A stretch of DNA of 64,000 nt from Bradyrhizobium sp. LMTR 3 (GTDB taxonomy: Bacteria > Pseudomonadota > Alphaproteobacteria > Rhizobiales > Xanthobacteraceae), in assembly GCF_001693485.1 (NCBI RefSeq), contig NZ_MAXC01000010.1, positions 62,001 to 126,000 on the forward strand, written 5' to 3'. The notes beneath the pieces were generated by a model. The model was given only the letters and a program-made list of their open reading frames with translations, was not told the origin of the DNA and made no database searches. Positions 1-11,900 of the stretch are shown piece after piece (within the stretch, counting starts at the first letter, position 1; every line of letters starts with the position of its first letter). The position numbers and the translations under genes are program-made.

Positions 1-3000
1 AATGCCACGTCTTCGACGCCGCCGTCGATCTGGCCGAGATAGTTGAAGACAATCTTCGGCTCGGCAACGTCAGACAACGCCGCGCGCTGCTCCTCCGAGC
101 CGAGATAGCGCAATATGCCATAACCGAGTCCCCGGCCGGGTATGCCGCGAAGTTCCTCCTTCACGGTCTTGATGAGTGACGAGGGATCCTGTGACCCGCC
201 AGCCAGCCGCACGGGAAAGGCGGTGGTGAACCAGCCGACGGTGCGCGAAATGTCGAGATCGCCGAACAGGTCCTCGCGGCCGTGGCCCTCCAGCTCGACC
301 AGCACGTCGTGCAGTCCGCTCCATTGCCAGACAGCGCGTGCAAGGCCGGCAAGAAGAAGATCGTTGATCTGCGTCCGATAGGCGGACGGCGCATCCGTCA
401 GCAGGCGTTGCGTCAATTCCCGCTCGAACGTGAGCAAGACCTCGTCGGCATCGGCGACATAGTCGATGCCGCCATGCTCGTCATCGCAGGGAATATCCGC
501 ATTCGCACGGCGATCGATCCAATAGGAAAGTTCAATCGCCAATTCGGGCGACCCTGCATAATCTTGCAGCCGCTTGCCCCACACTGCATAGGCATGGCTC
601 TTCGGCGGAAGCGCAACCGCCGCGTCGCGGTTCATTAGCTGCACGTACGCGGCAGCGATGTCTTCCAGCAGGACCCGCCATGACACGCCGTCGACCACCA
701 GATGATGGATCACGATCAGAAAACGCTGAGTGCCATCGGCGACGTCGATCCCGACCGCCTGCAGCAGCGGTCCCCTCGATATCGAAAGACTTGCCTGCAC
801 TGATGCTGCCAACGCCGTCACAGCTTCGCCGTCGACCGCGCTTCGGATCCAAAGCAAATCCGCGGCGGCGGGTGCGGCGCCGTGCTCCGCGCGCCACGTT
901 CCTTCGACTTCCTCGAAGCGAAGCCGCAGCGCGTCATGATGGTCGACGACGGCCGCTAGCGCGCGCCGCATCATTTCCCAGTCGAGACGATCCTTCGGCC
1001 GCAGCAGCACCGCCTGGTTCCAGTGATCGCGCTTTCCTGCGTCCTCTGCAAAGAACCGCGCCTGGATCGGCAGCAGCGAATGCGGGCCGGTGACCTGCCC
1101 CTGATCGGCAAGCGTTTCGCTGCGCTGCTCGGTGCGTGCCGCGAGCGCCAGCGCTTCCAGCGTCTGATGCCGAAACACATCACGCGGTTCGATCAGGTAA
1201 CCGGCGCGGCGGGCCCGGCTCACCATCTGCAGCGAGATGATCGAATCGCCGCCGAGCTCGAAGAAATTGTCGGCGAGGCCGACAGCAGGCCGGCCGAGCA
1301 GTTCGGCCCAGATCGCCGCCAGCGCCAGTTCGGCCGGCGTGCGCGGCGCCTCGTACTGCGCAGCCGTGGACGCAGCGTCGGGCGCCGGAAGCGCCTGGCG
1401 GTCGATCTTGCCGTTCGGCGCCAGCGGCAGCCGCTCCAGCACCACGATCCGCGACGGCACCATGTAATCGGGCAGAACGGCCGACAGCACCGTCCGCAGC
1501 ACCTGTTCCTCCAGTTCACTCGCGCCGCTGACGTAACCGATGAGCTGGCGGCCGAATCCGACCTCGCGCGCCACCACCACCGCGGAGCGGACACCGGGCT
1601 GCTCAAGCAGCCGTGCCTCGATCTCGCCGAGCTCGATGCGGAATCCGCGAATCTTGATCTGGTGATCGGACCGCCCGACATACTCGATCGCCCCATCGGC
1701 GCGCCAACGCGCCAAATCACCCGTTCGATATAGAAGCGCGCCAGGGCCGCCGAAGGGATCGGGAAGGAAGCGTTCCGCCGTCAGCGCCTGACGTCGCCAG
1801 TAGCCCCGCGCCAGCCCTGCTCCGCCAATGAACAATTCACCGGTCACGCCGGCCGGGACCATATTCAGATCGGTATCGAGGATACGAATGACCGTACCCG
1901 GGATCGGCCGTCCGATCGGCACCCGCGCCGCGCCATCGTCGCGACAGTTCCAGAACGTGGCATTGATCAAGGCTTCGGTCGGACCGTAGCGATTGTCGAA
2001 GCGCACGTTGGGGAAGGCTGCGAGCGCACGCGTCTTCAATTCCGCCGGCAAGGCTTCGCCGCCGGAAAATAGCCGCTTGAGGGTGACGCAGCGCTCCGCT
2101 TCGGGCTCGGCAACAAAATGTTCGAGCATCTGCGGCACGAAATGCAGCGTCGTCACCTCATGGGCGACGATGACATCGACGAGAAGCCGCGGCTCCCGAT
2201 GCGCGCCCGGCGCCGCGATCGCAAGCCGTGCGCCGGTCGCCAGCGGCCACAGGATCTCCCAGACCGAGACGTCGAAGCTGAACGGCGTTTTCTGCAGCAA
2301 GGTCTCGCCGGCATCGAGGCGATATTCCGCCTGCATCCAGCCAAGCCGCGCAGCCAGCGCACCGTGCGAGCACGCCACGCCCTTCGGCATGCCCGTCGAT
2401 CCCGACGTGTACATCACATAGGCTAGGCTGTCGGCATGGAGCGCTACGTCGAGATTGCAAGCCGGCTCTCCTGCCCAAGTCTCGCTTTCTCCTTCTATAG
2501 CCCAGGCTTCAACGGACGCGCTCGCAATTGCGCGCTCGAGACGATCCAGCAGCCGGCTTTGCGTCAGCACCAGCGCGGCTCCGCTATCGCGCAGCATGTG
2601 CAGAAGACGGTCCGGCGGATAATCGGGATCGAGCGGCAGATAGGCTCCGCCGGCTTTCAGCACGGCGAGAACACCGACGATCAGTTCGACGCTGCGCTCC
2701 AGTGCCAGCCCGACCAACCGGTCGTGGCCGATTCCGTGGGCTTGTAGCCGCCTTGCCAGACAATTGGCGCGAGCGTTCAAATCCTCGTAGCTGACCTGCT
2801 GGTCGCCAAATACCAACGCAATAGCGGATGGCGAAGCAGCCGCACGAGCCTCGATCTGAGCGACGATACTATTGGCAACATTCGGAACCTTGGCAAAGCC
2901 ACCGCTCCAGCCGAGCACCTTCCGCGTCTCATCGGCGACGAGCCCGCTGAGCTCACCCAGCGGTCGGGAGGCATCCGCGACGATCTCGGCAAGGAGCCGC

Positions 3001-6000
3001 GACAGCGTGAGCTGCAGATATCTGACCTGGCCTTCATTGAACCGGGCTCGGTCATAGCGGAAGCCGAGATTGATGCCGTCGGCCTTGGCGAATACCGCTA
3101 CCGTCAGCGCATAGTTGGTGATCGAGACCTGCTCGACCCGCCCGAAACGGCGACCGCTTTCGTTCTCGCCGCGCAAGGCCTGATCGATCGGATAGTTCTC
3201 GAACACCAGGATATTGTCGAACAGCGGCCGGCCGGATCGTCCGGCGAGGCGCTGGATCTCGTAGAGCGGCATCCAGCCGTGATCGCGCAAATCGATGTTG
3301 CGTTCCTGCAGGTCCCGCAGCCATGCACCAACATCGGTTTGCGGGTTTGCCCGATCCACAACCGGTAGCGTGTTGATGAACAGGCCCACCATGTCCTCGG
3401 ACCCGCCGATCTCTGCCGGCCTGCCCGATACCGTCGCGCCGAAGCAGACCACGCGCCGGCCGGTATGACGGCGCAACAATTGCGCCCATGCGCCCTGCAA
3501 CAGGGTGTTCAGCGTGACGCGCTCGCGCTTTGTAAATGCGTGCAGCTTTGCAGTCAGATCGGCAGTGAGAAGCAGGTCGAGCGAACCATGGCCGGATGCA
3601 CCGGAGGCCGCAGGTCCTCCCAGCGTATCCGCCAGGAAACCCGGCTCATCCAGTTCCGCCAATGCGGTGCGCCAGAACGTCCCGGACGCGTCGCGGTCCT
3701 GCCGTTGCAGCCAGGCGATGTAGTCGCGGTAGCGGCCCTGTACGGCGGGTAAACGATGGCCGCGTTCGTGTTGCAGTATCTCGGCCACCAGCCGCGCCGA
3801 GCTCCAGCCGTCTAGCAGGATATGATGATGCGTCCAGATCAGCCAGTGGCGGCTTTCGTCAAGCCGGATCAGCCGCACGCGCTGCAAAGGCGCCTGCGAC
3901 AGGTCGAATCCCCTGGCGCGCTCGGCCTGCGACGCCTTCGCCAGCGCCGCCTCGCGTTCGCCGCGGTCCATGGCTGCGGCCTGCTCGCGCCAGTCTTCTT
4001 CCACGAATGGAAGCGTCACATGGCGATAGACCACTTGCTGTGCCGCGCCTGACAGTTCGCGCCAGGCAAAGCCGGTCCGCAGCACCGCGTGACGCCCGCT
4101 CACCTCGTGCCAGGCTGCACGCAACCTGCCGGCATCGAGACCTCGCACTTCGAGACCGACCTGGTTGACGTAGTTGCCGCTTTCTCCGTCGCGCAGTGCG
4201 TGGAAAAGCATGCCCTGCTGCATCGGCGACAGCGGATAGATGTCTTCGATGTCGCGGCAATCGATCGTCGCGCCCAGGAGATCGAGATCGGCTTGACTCA
4301 AATTCGACAATGCGACGTCCGATGGCGTGATGCCGCGAGCGCCGCTTGTGCAATGGTCGACGAGTTCTCTCAGCGCCGCGGCATAATGTTCTGCGAGGCG
4401 TTCGATCGTGGCTCGCCGGTAACGCCTGCGGCCGTAGCTGAACGACAGCCGTAGCTGGCCTTCCCGCACCTGGCCGTTGATGCTCAGCCAGCGGCCAAGC
4501 GGCGCGCTGTCGCTGCGCGACGGCCCGGCGCTCTCAGGAGCGATCCTGAACGGTGTGCCCTCACCCACGCTGGAATCAAACTGGCCGAGATAGTTGAAAA
4601 CGATGCGCGGCTCGGGCAGCGCGCCGAGCGCATGGCGCTGCGCCTCGGTGCCGAGATGGCGCAATACGCCGTAACCCAGTCCGCGGGCGGGAATCGCCCG
4701 AAGCTCCTCCTTGACGAATTTGATCAGCGAAGCGTCGTCGCCGGAGCCGCCCGGCAAGCGCACAGGGAAGGCGGTGGTGAACCAGCCGACCGTGCGGGAA
4801 ATGTCTACGCGAGCGAAGATGTCCTCGCGGCCGTGCCCTTCGAGCTCGACGGCAACATCCTCAATTCCGCTCCAGCGCGATACCGCCCGCGCCAATGCCG
4901 CCAGCAGCAGATCGTTGACCTGGGTCCGGTAGGCGGACGGTGTTTCCTTGAGCAGCCGCGTCGTCAGCCCGGCATCGAATGCCAGCAGAATTTCCTCACC
5001 CTCGGCAACCCGGTCGATCCCATCATGATCGTCGTCGCAGGGCAGATCGGCGCGCGAACCTCGTTCGAGCCAATAGGGCAACTCGGCAGAAAGCTCTTCG
5101 GCGCCGCTATATGCCTGCAACCGCGCGCCCCAGGATGCATAGGATTGGCTCCTCGCCAGCGCGAACGACGCTGTGCCTTGCCGAAACTGCCCGTAAGCCG
5201 CAGCAAAGTCTTCGAGCAGCACGCGCCACGACACGCCGTCGATGACGAGATGGTGCACCACGATCAGAAGCCGCTGGCTGCCGTCGACGAGATCCATGCC
5301 GACCACGCGCAGCAGCGGTCCTGCCAGCGACAGGCTCACCTGGGCGGCAGAAGCGACGGCCGTCACCTCGGCTGCATCGCGGATGCCGCTCCGAATCCAC
5401 AACAACTCCGAAGCTGCCGGCGCGGCGCCATAGATTGCGCGCCAAGCGCCATCGACTTCCCTAAAGCCAAGACGCAAGGCATCGTGATGCGCGACGACGG
5501 CGGCGACGGCGCGCTCAACGCTCGCCCAATCCAGCCGCGACTTCGGCATCAAGAGGACGGCCTGGTTCCAGTGATGACGCTCGCCGGCATCTTCGCTGAA
5601 GAACCGCGCCTGGATCGGCAACAGCGGATGTTCGCTGCCGTCGAGGTCTTTCTCCGGAGCCGCCTCTTCCACCGGCCGTTCGACGCGCGCGGCCCACGCC
5701 AGCTCCTGCAAGGTCTGGTGCCGGAAAACGTCACGCGGTTCGATCACGAGGCCCGCCTGCCGGGCGCGACCGACCAGTTGCAGCGAGATGATGGAATCGC
5801 CGCCGAGCTCGAAGAAATTGTCGTCAATGCCAATGAGCGGCTGGCCGAGCAGCTCGGCCCAGATCGCCGCAAGCGTCGCCTCGGTCGCGGTGCGCGGCGC
5901 GACATGTCCGCCCGCAGTAGCTTGCGCATCGGGCGCCGGCAGCGCTGCGCGGTCTACCTTGCCGTGCGCGGTGAGCGGCAGCCGCTCAAGCTTCACGATA

Positions 6001-8948
6001 CGGGCCGGCACCATGTAATCGGGCAGTTCGTCCGAAAGGGCCGCGCGCATTGCCGCTTCATCGAACGCAGCCTCGCCGGCGACATAGCCGACCAGTTGGC
6101 TGGTTACGCCGACTTCACGGGCAACGACCACCACCGATCGCACGCCCGGCTGGCGCATCAGCCACGCCTCGATTTCGCCGAGCTCGATCCGGAAGCCGCG
6201 GATTTTCACCTGGTGATCGAAGCGTCCGACATACTCGATCACGCCATCGGGGCGCCATCTCGCCAAATCGCCGGTGCGATATAGCCGCGCGCCGGGCGCG
6301 CCAAAGGGATCGGGGATGAATCTCTCGGCCGTCAGTTCGGCGCGCCGCCAATAGCCTCGCGCCAGTCCCTCGCCGCCAATGAACAATTCGCCGGTCACGC
6401 CGACCGGCACGATGTTCAGGTCACCATCCAGAATATAAGCCGAGCGGCGTCCCACGGGACGGCCGATGGGCGCATAGTTGCCTTCGATCTCTTCGCTGGC
6501 ATCGACCTTCCAGACCAGCGGCGTCACCACCGTTTCAGTCGGGCCGTAGCCGTTGATCAATGTCCGCGGCTTGAGCGCGCGCTTGACCTTGTCGAAGCCT
6601 GCCTTCGGCATGGCCTCGCCGCCGAACGAGTAAAGCCCGACCGGCGGCGGATCGCCGCGCCACGCCGCGAAGTCGGCGAGCTGCTGCAAATAGGCCGGCG
6701 GAAAGCCCGCGTTGGTGACGCGCTGCTCGCGCAGAACGTCGAGCGTCTGTTCGGCCGACCACAGATTCTCGTCGCGCATCACGAGCGCCGCGCCGCAAGT
6801 CAGCGCCGTCCAGAGCCGCTCATGGGCGCCGTCAAAGGTAAAAGACAGGAAGTGCAGTTCGCGCGAGTACCGGTCCATGTCGTAGAGTCCGGCGGTCACC
6901 TCGCAATGCATCGCAAACGGCCCGTGCTCGACGGCTACTCCCTTCGGGATGCCGGTGGAGCCAGAGGTGTAGATCACATAGGCAAGGCTTGTTGCTTCGA
7001 CGGCAATGCCGGGATCGTTCTCCGACTCTTGGCCGAGATCGCTTGCGTCGAGCGGGACAGCCGCGATCCCCGACGGAAGCGCAGTGAGTGCCGAGCCTTC
7101 CAAATCAACCAGCACGAAGCGCACGCCGGCGTCGTGCATGGTCCCGACCTGTCGTTTTGCCGGATGCTCGGGATGGAGCGGCAGATAGGCCGCGCCGGTC
7201 TTCAATATGGCCAACAGCGCTACCACGAGGAATGGCGAGCGCCGCGCCGAGATACCGACCAGATCGGCAGGACTGACGCCCAAGCGGATCAGGCGATGTG
7301 CCAGCCGATTGGCACGACGGTCAAGCTCGGCATAGGAGATTACATCGTCGCCAAAGATAAGCGCCGGCGCGTCAGGTGTTTCCGTGGCCAGCCGCGCGAC
7401 CGTTTGGTGCACCGGCGTAAACGACGCGCCCATCCCGGCACCCGCGCCGTTCCACTCGCGGAGCGTGGCCACTTCCTGCGCTGAAAGCAGTGCCATGCCG
7501 GCGACCGACTGCGCGGCGTCCTGAACCATCGTGTTCAGGATCGTGATCCAATGCGACGCAAGGCGTTCGATCGTGGCCGGCTCGAACAGCGCGGTTGCAT
7601 AGGTAACGATCGCGCGGATCTCGCCTGTCGGTCCCTCTTCGCTGTCGAGCGCCAGGTCGAACTTCACTGTATCGACTTCGGCGTCGAGCTTCTCGATCTG
7701 CAGGCCGGTGCGGACGGGCGGATTGCCCGACACGCGCCGGCGCTGATGGTTGTAGAGCACCTGAAAGAGCGGGTTCTGACTCAAGCTGCGCTTTGGCTGC
7801 AGTATCTCCAGCAACCGCTCGAACGGAAAGTCCTGGTTCTCCTGCGCTTCGATCGTGGCCGAATGAACGGCAGCGATGAAGTCAGCGATCGTCGCGCGAC
7901 CGTCGAGCTGCGTGCGGAGCACCTGGGTGTTGACGAACAGCCCGATCACGCCGCGAGTCTCATCGCGATGGCGATTGGCGACCGGCACGCCGACGCTGAT
8001 GTCGGACTGGCCGGTGTAGCGATAAAGGAGCAGTTTGAAGCTCGCCAGCAGGACGACGAACAGCGTGGTCCGATGCCGGCGCGCCAGCGCGCGCAAGCCC
8101 TCGGCGAGCGCCGGATCGAACGTCATGCGGAGCGCGGCGCCGGCGAGATCAGGAACCGCCGGCCGCGCCCGATCGATTGGAAGCTGCAGCACCGCCGGAT
8201 CGTTCAAGCGCGCCGTCCAGTAATTGACCTGGCGCTCGCCATCGACAGCGCTCATCCAGAGCCGCTGCCAACAGGCATAGTCGGCATATTCAATATCGGG
8301 CTCCGGTAAAGCCGGCGCCTCGCCGCCTGCGAACGCCGCATACAAGCGCCAGAACTCGTCGACCAGCACGCCCATCGACCAGCCATCGGCCACGATGTGA
8401 TGCAGGCTGACGACAAGGAGATGGTCGTCTTCTTCCAGCCTCAGCAACGCGGCGCGCATCAGCGGGCCGGCTTCGAGATCGAACGGCAGCGATCCTTCCT
8501 GCCGCGCCAGCAGATATGCCTGCTGCTCGCGGTCATCGCCATCGAGCAATACATGCCGCAACGTGAACGGTTGCGGGTCGAGCACGACCTGCTCGGCTTC
8601 CCTGCCCTGCTGCCGAAACACCGTACGAAGTGCGCTGTGACGGGCGACCAGCGCATCGAAGGCCTGCTGCAGGGCGCGCCGTTGAAGCTGCCCTCGCACC
8701 CGCACCGTCGCCGATATGTTATAGGCGGCGCTGTCCGGATCCATCCGCCAAAAGAACCAGAGGCGCGATTGCGCAAAGGAAAGCGGTGCCCGCGTTTTCT
8801 CCTGGCGCGCAATCGGCAGCATGGCGAGATTGACGCCCTTCGCCGCGAGCTGCGTCAGGAACGCTTGTTGCTTGCCGGCATCAAGACGCATCAAGCGTTG
8901 CGAGATGTCACGAAGCTGCTGCTTCTGCGTGGCGGCGATATCATTCAT
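1..8948 (-). CDS. NRPS, third gene of the siderophore assembly line (C-A-PCP-E-C-A-PCP-E..., 3' end outside window)
   Basis: About 2,980 residues are visible; the C-terminal part lies beyond the left edge. Domain order from the start: C (HHIVADG near residue 183), A5 (core near 655), PCP (LGGDS near 1050), E (HHLVIDGVSW near 1230), C of the D-accepting type (HHILLDG near 1710), A6 (core near 2180), PCP (near 2570), then a second E domain (HHLVVDGVSW) cut by the edge. The A5 pocket reads DGEGSGGVTK, which I do not assign with confidence; Glu at position 239 hints at a basic side chain. A6 reads DVWHFGRINK, close to serine codes but with odd Arg and Asn. Both residues would be D-configured. The ATG overlaps the stop of the preceding NRPS gene by 8 bases (ATGAATGA), so translation is probably coupled. 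No thioesterase domain is seen, so chain release must be encoded further left. Confidence 0.95.
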   Translation of the reverse strand, partial: MNDIAATQKQQLRDISQRLMRLDAGKQQAFLTQLAAKGVNLAMLPIARQEKTRAPLSFAQSRLWFFWRMDPDSAAYNISATVRVRGQLQRRALQQAFDALVARHSALRTVFRQQGREAEQVVLDPQPFTLRHVLLDGDDREQQAYLLARQEGSLPFDLEAGPLMRAALLRLEEDDHLLVVSLHHIVADGWSMGVLVDEFWRLYAAFAGGEAPALPEPDIEYADYACWQRLWMSAVDGERQVNYWTARLNDPAVLQLPIDRARPAVPDLAGAALRMTFDPALAEGLRALARRHRTTLFVVLLASFKLLLYRYTGQSDISVGVPVANRHRDETRGVIGLFVNTQVLRTQLDGRATIADFIAAVHSATIEAQENQDFPFERLLEILQPKRSLSQNPLFQVLYNHQRRRVSGNPPVRTGLQIEKLDAEVDTVKFDLALDSEEGPTGEIRAIVTYATALFEPATIERLASHWITILNTMVQDAAQSVAGMALLSAQEVATLREWNGAGAGMGASFTPVHQTVARLATETPDAPALIFGDDVISYAELDRRANRLAHRLIRLGVSPADLVGISARRSPFLVVALLAILKTGAAYLPLHPEHPAKRQVGTMHDAGVRFVLVDLEGSALTALPSGIAAVPLDASDLGQESENDPGIAVEATSLAYVIYTSGSTGIPKGVAVEHGPFAMHCEVTAGLYDMDRYSRELHFLSFTFDGAHERLWTALTCGAALVMRDENLWSAEQTLDVLREQRVTNAGFPPAYLQQLADFAAWRGDPPPVGLYSFGGEAMPKAGFDKVKRALKPRTLINGYGPTETVVTPLVWKVDASEEIEGNYAPIGRPVGRRSAYILDGDLNIVPVGVTGELFIGGEGLARGYWRRAELTAERFIPDPFGAPGARLYRTGDLARWRPDGVIEYVGRFDHQVKIRGFRIELGEIEAWLMRQPGVRSVVVVAREVGVTSQLVGYVAGEAAFDEAAMRAALSDELPDYMVPARIVKLERLPLTAHGKVDRAALPAPDAQATAGGHVAPRTATEATLAAIWAELLGQPLIGIDDNFFELGGDSIISLQLVGRARQAGLVIEPRDVFRHQTLQELAWAARVERPVEEAAPEKDLDGSEHPLLPIQARFFSEDAGERHHWNQAVLLMPKSRLDWASVERAVAAVVAHHDALRLGFREVDGAWRAIYGAAPAASELLWIRSGIRDAAEVTAVASAAQVSLSLAGPLLRVVGMDLVDGSQRLLIVVHHLVIDGVSWRVLLEDFAAAYGQFRQGTASFALARSQSYASWGARLQAYSGAEELSAELPYWLERGSRADLPCDDDHDGIDRVAEGEEILLAFDAGLTTRLLKETPSAYRTQVNDLLLAALARAVSRWSGIEDVAVELEGHGREDIFARVDISRTVGWFTTAFPVRLPGGSGDDASLIKFVKEELRAIPARGLGYGVLRHLGTEAQRHALGALPEPRIVFNYLGQFDSSVGEGTPFRIAPESAGPSRSDSAPLGRWLSINGQVREGQLRLSFSYGRRRYRRATIERLAEHYAAALRELVDHCTSGARGITPSDVALSNLSQADLDLLGATIDCRDIEDIYPLSPMQQGMLFHALRDGESGNYVNQVGLEVRGLDAGRLRAAWHEVSGRHAVLRTGFAWRELSGAAQQVVYRHVTLPFVEEDWREQAAAMDRGEREAALAKASQAERARGFDLSQAPLQRVRLIRLDESRHWLIWTHHHILLDGWSSARLVAEILQHERGHRLPAVQGRYRDYIAWLQRQDRDASGTFWRTALAELDEPGFLADTLGGPAASGASGHGSLDLLLTADLTAKLHAFTKRERVTLNTLLQGAWAQLLRRHTGRRVVCFGATVSGRPAEIGGSEDMVGLFINTLPVVDRANPQTDVGAWLRDLQERNIDLRDHGWMPLYEIQRLAGRSGRPLFDNILVFENYPIDQALRGENESGRRFGRVEQVSITNYALTVAVFAKADGINLGFRYDRARFNEGQVRYLQLTLSRLLAEIVADASRPLGELSGLVADETRKVLGWSGGFAKVPNVANSIVAQIEARAAASPSAIALVFGDQQVSYEDLNARANCLARRLQAHGIGHDRLVGLALERSVELIVGVLAVLKAGGAYLPLDPDYPPDRLLHMLRDSGAALVLTQSRLLDRLERAIASASVEAWAIEGESETWAGEPACNLDVALHADSLAYVMYTSGSTGMPKGVACSHGALAARLGWMQAEYRLDAGETLLQKTPFSFDVSVWEILWPLATGARLAIAAPGAHREPRLLVDVIVAHEVTTLHFVPQMLEHFVAEPEAERCVTLKRLFSGGEALPAELKTRALAAFPNVRFDNRYGPTEALINATFWNCRDDGAARVPIGRPIPGTVIRILDTDLNMVPAGVTGELFIGGAGLARGYWRRQALTAERFLPDPFGGPGALLYRTGDLARWRADGAIEYVGRSDHQIKIRGFRIELGEIEARLLEQPGVRSAVVVAREVGFGRQLIGYVSGASELEEQVLRTVLSAVLPDYMVPSRIVVLERLPLAPNGKIDRQALPAPDAASTAAQYEAPRTPAELALAAIWAELLGRPAVGLADNFFELGGDSIISLQMVSRARRAGYLIEPRDVFRHQTLEALALAARTEQRSETLADQGQVTGPHSLLPIQARFFAEDAGKRDHWNQAVLLRPKDRLDWEMMRRALAAVVDHHDALRLRFEEVEGTWRAEHGAAPAAADLLWIRSAVDGEAVTALAASVQASLSISRGPLLQAVGIDVADGTQRFLIVIHHLVVDGVSWRVLLEDIAAAYVQLMNRDAAVALPPKSHAYAVWGKRLQDYAGSPELAIELSYWIDRRANADIPCDDEHGGIDYVADADEVLLTFERELTQRLLTDAPSAYRTQINDLLLAGLARAVWQWSGLHDVLVELEGHGREDLFGDLDISRTVGWFTTAFPVRLAGGSQDPSSLIKTVKEELRGIPGRGLGYGILRYLGSEEQRAALSDVAEPKIVFNYLGQIDGGVEDVA

Positions 8949-11900
8949 CGGAAAGTTCGACTTCCTTCAACATGTCGAGCATCGCGGCGATGTCGTCGCC
9001 GCGCTTGTCGACCTGGATCTCCGGGGCAAGGGCAGCGGCCATCGTCTCGACGGTCGTCATTTCAAAGAGGCGGTTAAGCGGCAGGTCGTGGCCGAGATCG
9101 CGCTTGATGCGGCTGACGAGCTGGACGGCGATGAGAGAGTCGCCGCCGAGCTCGAAGAAGTTGTCGGTGACGCCGATATTGGGCTGGCGCAGCAAGTCGG
9201 CCCAGATCGCGGCCAGGACCACTTCTGCCGGTGTGCGCGGTGCCACATGCTCGGTTGATGTCGCAAGCTGATCGGGCGCCGGCAGCGCCTTGCGGTCGAT
9301 CTTGCCGTTCGGTGTCAGCGGCAGCCGGTCCAGCACCACGATCCGTGGCGGCACCATGTAGTCCGGCAGCGTTGACGACAGCGCGGTCTTGAGCTTGGCT
9401 GCATCCAGCGACGCGTCGCCGCTGACATAGCCGACGAGCTGGCGGGCAGCGCCAATCTCGCGCGCCACCACCACCGCCGAGCGCACGCCAGCCTGTTGGA
9501 GCAGCCGGGCCTCGATCTCGCCGAGCTCGATGCGAAAACCGCGGATCTTCACCTGGTGGTCGGCGCGGCCGATATATTCGATCACCCCGTCGGCGCGCCA
9601 TCGCGCCACGTCGCCGGTGCGGTAGAGCCGCGCGCCTGATTTGCCGAACGGATCGGGGATGAAGCGCTCCGCGGTCAGCGCGCCGCGCCGCCAGTAGCCG
9701 CGCGCAAGTCCCGCGCCGCCGATATAGAGCTCGCCCGCGACGCCAACCGGCGCGAGATTGAGGTCGTTGTCGAGGATATGCAGCGTGGTGTTGCCGATCG
9801 GTCCGCCCAAAACGGGACGGTCGTCTTTGGCATCGAGGCGGTGGCGGGCCGACCACACCGTGGTTTCGGTCGGGCCATACAGATTCCAGACCTCGCCGGC
9901 CTGCGCCACCAGCCGCCGCGCCAGGTCCGGCGGCAAGGCCTCGCCGCCGCACAGCACGCGGCAGCTTGGCAGCGATGGGCCGTCGTGATCGAGCAGCATC
10001 CGCCAGGTCGACGGCGTCGCCTGGATCATGGTGACGCCGTGCTTGGCCACCATGGCCTTGAGGCGCGACGGATCATGCGCGGCGGCGCGATCGGCCAGCA
10101 CCACCCGCGCGCCGATCGTCAGCGGCAGCCACAGTTCCAGCACCGCAATGTCGAACGACAGCGAGGTCAGGCCGAGCACGCGATCCTTGGCCGTCATGCC
10201 CGGCTGCTCCGTCATGGTCGCCAAAAAGTTTGTCACGGCGTCATGGCGGATCATCACGCCCTTGGGCAGGCCGGTCGAGCCGGAGGTGTAGATCACATAG
10301 GCGAGGCTTTCGGGGTGGACGGCGATGCCGAGATTCGCCGCATCACCGCTCTCGCCACCATCGTTCTCGTCGAGCAGCCACGCCTCGGCGCCGGTCTCCT
10401 CCAGCACGGGAGCGAACTGTTCCAGCAGCGTCCGCTGCGTCAGCACCAGTGCAGCGCCGCTGTCGCGCAGCATGTGCGCCAGCCGCTCCGCCGGGTAGTC
10501 CGGATCGAGCGGCAGATACGCGGCGCCCGCCTTCAACACCGCAAATAGCGCGACCATCATCTCGACGCCGCGGTCGAGCGCGAGCCCGACCACCACGTCG
10601 GTTCCGACGCCGCGATCGCGCAATCGCCGCGCCAGCCAGTTGGCGCGCACGTTCAACGCGCCGTAGCTCAATGCCTCATCGCCAAACACCAGCGCGATCC
10701 CGTTGGGAGATTGGCGGACCTGCGCCTCGAACTGCTCGATGAACGAGCGATCTCGTCGATATCGCGCGGGCGTCCGGTTCCACGTCTCGAGCAAAAGCCC
10801 ACGCTCTTCGGAAGGCAGAACATCCAGTTGTCGCACCGGAGAGCGAGGCGCGCGCTCCAGCGCCTCAGCCAATTGATCGAGCGCCTGCTGCATCAAGGCG
10901 CAGATGCGATCGGCCGAGAGCGGATGGACGACTTGAGCGGTCAAGCCGAGCGCCTGGCCATAATCCTCGACCGCCATCATCAAGGGATAGTTGGTGCGCT
11001 CTTCGCCGCCGAGCCACTCGACGCCGTGCAGGCTTGCGCCGCCCTGCCCCGTGGACGAAGCCGCCGGCATCGCATTGTGCCGGTAGTTGAGGATCGAGCT
11101 GAACAGGGGCGCCGGCGCGGCGACACCGCTGCATCGTTGCGCGTGCGCCAGCGAGGCATGTTCATGCGCCATCAACTCGGCCAAGCTTGCGTGCGCATGA
11201 CGAACACTGTCCTCAACCGCGCTGTCATCGAGATCGAGCCGCAGCGGCAATGTGTTGATGAACAATCCCATGGTGCGATCGCCACCGGCGCCCGCATGCA
11301 TACGGCCGAACAGAACCGTGCCGAACACGACGCGCTCACGCCCGCTGCTTCGCGCCACCACCTGTCCCCACGCGAGATGACAGAGGCTGGCAAGGCTCAC
11401 CCCCAGCCGCCGCGCCAGAGCGCGGAGCCGTGCATTGAGCTGTTCCGGCAGCGTTCGCCGCGCTTCCGCCATGCCACCACCGTCGCCGTGCACGCGATCC
11501 AGCCCAAACGGCGTGGTCGGTTCATCGATATCGGCCAGGATGCTGCGGAAGAAGCGCTCGTGCTCCGCAATCGCCGCCGATCCGCGCGACTGCGCCACCA
11601 GATTTCGGAACGGATACGGAGCCGGAAGCTCATGACCGCGTCCGGACAATATTTTCTGCACTTCGTCGTGCATTACCTCCAGGGTGGAGTGATCGCCGAT
11701 CAAATGATGCAGCAGTACCAAGAGCAGCCAGCGCTCCTTGCCGGGATCGCGCGCGACCGCAAACCGCAGCAGCGGCGCCTGGCCGAGATCGATCCGGTTA
11801 CGGCGCGGGTCGAAACGTCGCGCAAGCTGCTCATGCGCAGGGCTTTCGCGGTCCAGCACGACTTCAGTGACGACCACAGAAGCGCACCGCCAAACCACTT

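Noticed and set aside
4632-6284. Long open frame on the plus strand opposite the third NRPS (550 codons)
   Set aside because: It mirrors conserved NRPS motifs on the other strand, has no domain of its own and arises from high-GC codon bias. The same holds for the 740-codon plus-strand frame at 23004-25226.
8941-9060. Thioesterase or reductase domain at the end of the second NRPS
   Set aside because: The protein ends about 60 residues after the PCP Ser; nothing but a short linker remains.
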